This document shows positions 61,620-64,000 of a stretch of 64,000 nucleotides of DNA, in pieces. Position numbers and translations under genes: made by a program. The notes beneath the pieces were generated by a model, which was given only the letters and a program-made list of their open reading frames with translations, made no database searches and was not told the origin of the DNA. The stretch comes from Tetrahymena thermophila SB210 (taxonomy: Eukaryota; Ciliophora; Oligohymenophorea; Hymenostomatida; Tetrahymenidae). The stretch spans positions 868,001 to 932,000 of the forward strand of contig NW_002476413.1 in NCBI RefSeq assembly GCF_000189635.1, given 5' to 3'. How positions within the stretch are numbered: position 1 is the first letter of the stretch; every line of letters starts with the position of its first letter.

Positions 61620-63810
61620 TTATTTTTTATTTAAAAGCAGCTTTAAAATTTGCTTGACTTTTTCTAAAAACTAAATAAATTAAATGCTTTTTAGCGGCTA
61701 AGCAGCTTTTTTTGATGATATTTTACGTCAAATTTGTATGAAATATGTATTCATATATTTTTTTAAATAAATTTATTTTTTAGTTTATTAATTTGGCTAT
61801 TTGTCTTTCACCTTTTTAAAAAAGATATTTATAAATAAAATACATTTTTAATATAATTCAAGATAGATATTTGGTCTAAACTTCAAGTAAGAGTTTATTA
61901 CTTTTAAAATCATATCAATTCTTAATTCTATCTTTTTTAATGAAAATTTGATACAAAAAATTTCTGATGAATTATCAGAATGTTAAACAGTGTTTACAAC
62001 CAAGACAAAAGGATCTTTTACATTTTAAATAAATAAATGAATTAATTTTATTTTATTTAGAAATAAAAATATTTATTTATTTTTGAAGTTATTTGCTGAG
62101 GAAAAGATTATCATCTAGGTTTTTTTCATATCTCAGCTTTTTTTGCATATTTATCTTCAATATAATTTTTTATTTATTTTACAGGCTAAATTGATGAGTA
62201 TAAAACTAAATTAAATGCTTGTTTCTTTAAAATAAATATTTGGTTTTACAATTGAAATTGTTTCCTTTACTTAATTACCAATCTACTAAATAATATTCAT
62301 CTAGCTATTTATATTTCAAGTAAACTACTGAAGTATACTATCTGAAATAAAATTATTATTGTACATTTTTATTATATTAATTTAATTTTTTAACAATTTT
62401 TATTATTTATTATTTTTCAAACAAGAATTATTTTTTTTCTAAAAAATTATTTATAATTTGGCATGAATTGCTAGCATTTTTCTTTCTAGTACTTAAAAAA
62501 GAGCTAATAATTATTCATTGTGTTTCTTTTTATTAAGTTAATTATTTAACATATGAAAACTTAAAATAAATAAAAAAATAATTTTTTCTTTGAATTATTT
62601 TAAAATGAATCATTTGTTAATTTTACTTAAAATATATTTTTTAATTAATTTTGTAAGATTTTAAATATTAATCTTTTATAGATAATTTTATAAATTTTTT
62701 GATATTCCCTGATCAAGATAATTATCCTGGTCAGGGCCACCTAATCTAAACAAAAATTCTGATTTGTCAAAAAATAAAAAATCTATATCTATTAATATTA
62801 ATAGATTATGAAATTTTAAATGAGTAAATTTAAAAATAAGCAAAAACTTACGGGTAAGGGAATATGCGATGATTTTTAAGCGCAATTATAAATGATCTTT
62901 AGATAAAGCTAAATTTAACAAAAAATAAAAGAAGAAGAAACATTTTGCTTTCTGTTTTAATTAAAAAATTGTTAACTTTTTCAATCAACCATATAAGGTA
63001 GCTGAGCAGCCAATGCATTATTAAAAATAAATCAACATGTTTTAACCAGTTTTTGTACATAATTAATAGAAAAGTAAAATCAAATTAACCTTAGATCTTA
63101 TAAATGCAGTATGATTGTGTAATATCCAATATTAATAAGTTTGAAAAAAGGTTTTTAGGTCACTTTTTGAATTAATTATTTTGTATTCGTTGAATATGTT
63201 GATGATATTAGTATTTTTGGAATAGCTATGATAGACTATGTATATATTATTAAAACGTATTATATATGGCCAACAAATAAAAGATTTTATTCACATCAAC
63301 AAATATTTTGACATAAAACTTTATAAAATACTTAAATTAATAAGTATGAATGATAAATAATTTCATTTTAAGTATATTTGTTATTAACAAAATTTAACTA
63401 TAAAAGATAGAGTGAATAAAAATGAAAAAAAAAAATGATGGTTTTTCTTGGAAAGAGTAATAAATATTTATTTATTTAGAAGACGAAATATATATATATA
63501 TTGTAATATATTTATTTTAATTAATAATTTATTTTTTAATTTATAAGTATAATTAAGTATTTATTTATTTATTTTTATTTTTTTACAGTTTTATCTTCCT
63601 TCTTCAGTATTTTTAAGATCGATAAATCAATAATAAAATAGTTAACTATTGTTTTACACCTGCAAAATAGTTTATTTTGTGTTTTTATTTATTTATTTGT
63701 TTGTTATGATGTTGTTTGCTTAAATTTAAAATATCTTTTTTTTGTTAATTATCATTTACATTTAGTTTATTTGTTAAATTCATTCATAATTTAAATCATT
63801 CATCTTTTCA
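61620..63810. other. Intergenic region between divergent genes, 2.2 kb
   Basis: No gene was recognised. It should contain the promoters of the MFS transporter (leftward) and of the partial gene at 63811 (rightward). A short TA run lies near 63488-63501, and TTTA runs occur near 63560 and 63685. Confidence 0.55.
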
Positions 63811-64000
63811 ATGATTCACAGAAGTAGTGATGTAATTTTCTTCCATGTTCATATAACTGCCATTGGATTAGCGGTTGTCTTAGTTATTTAGGTTGTTATG
63901 GGTGTTATGGGTGTTCATACTACTAATTATATTGTTAAAAGAATTTCTTTCATCTATAATTTAGGAAGTATTTGTGAATCCATTGATGAAGAATTAATTA
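63811..64000 (+). CDS. N-terminal part of an unrecognised membrane protein, cut by window end
   Basis: Sixty-three codons are visible from ATG 63811 (MIHRSSDVIFFHVHITAIGL) without any TGA, and one TAG is read as Gln. A single strong hydrophobic segment lies at about residues 14-34 (ITAIGLAVVLVIQVVMGVMG), followed by HTTNYIVKRISFIYNLGSIC. It looks like a type II or signal-anchor membrane protein start. The family cannot be named from this fragment, and the gene continues beyond 64000. Confidence 0.6.

Noticed and set aside
62688-62885. Minus-strand open frame of 65 codons
   Set aside because: Low-complexity wording, no similarity recognised, and no continuation through TAA/TAG that would look like protein.
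1-64000. tRNA genes, telomeric C4A2 repeats, transposon open frames
   Set aside because: Looked for T-loop consensus words, G4T2/C4A2 tracts and transposase-like or reverse-transcriptase-like motifs by eye; none found. A proper covariance-model and profile search could still reveal small RNAs.

Overview
The window looks like macronuclear DNA of an oligohymenophorean ciliate of the Tetrahymena kind. It is extremely AT-rich. Every recognisable gene reads through in-frame TAA and TAG as glutamine and ends at TGA. Introns are short and AT-rich with GT/AG ends, and many proteins carry Gln/Asn-rich stretches. Nothing bacterial or organellar is seen. No tRNA, rRNA, CRISPR array or telomeric repeat was recognised.

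Layout. 1-1456: intergenic DNA with a 352-bp tandem duplication. 1457-4013 (-): cyclic-nucleotide phosphodiesterase. 5411-6523 (-): dual-specificity phosphatase. 7313-11462 (-): TTLL3-type tubulin ligase (probable glycylase) with a long Gln-rich N-terminus. 13548-14507 (+): mitochondrial carrier. 15865-16560 (-): FCP1/NIF-type HAD domain protein with an altered active site. 17.1-23.3 kb (+): three tandem paralogues of an unrecognised multi-pass membrane protein, two of them inside a 2.64-kb tandem duplication; the first has a 4-bp frameshift. 24297-27202 (-): unrecognised protein with leucine-rich-like segments. 28890-31932 (+): multi-exon coiled-coil protein. 33014-36568 (-): two paralogous Cys/His-finger plus propeller-like proteins. 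37859-44005 (-): long kinesin-12/KIF15-like motor. 45863-49927 (-): membrane histidine-kinase-like protein whose phosphoacceptor His appears to be replaced. 52286-52837 (-): Mpv17/PMP22 family. 53823-54275 (-): secreted EF-hand protein. 55115-56410 (-): PICOT-like thioredoxin/glutaredoxin array with mostly lost cysteines. 57151-57822 (-): secreted RNase T2. 60131-61619 (-): MFS transporter. 63811-64000 (+): start of a membrane protein cut by the window edge.

These are ordinary monocistronic eukaryotic genes separated by 0.3-2.4 kb of AT-rich spacers, so no operon logic applies. Themes that recur are cilium and microtubule biology (TTLL3-like ligase, kinesin-12-like motor), signalling (PDE, DSP, histidine-kinase-like protein), and proteins whose classical catalytic residues are missing (NIF-like, histidine-kinase-like, PICOT-like). 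Local tandem duplication is frequent in spacers (units of about 146, 153, 230, 274 and 352 bp) and at gene scale (2.64 kb). All coordinates of multi-exon genes span first start to last stop, introns included; splice sites were placed by reading frame and family similarity, without transcripts.
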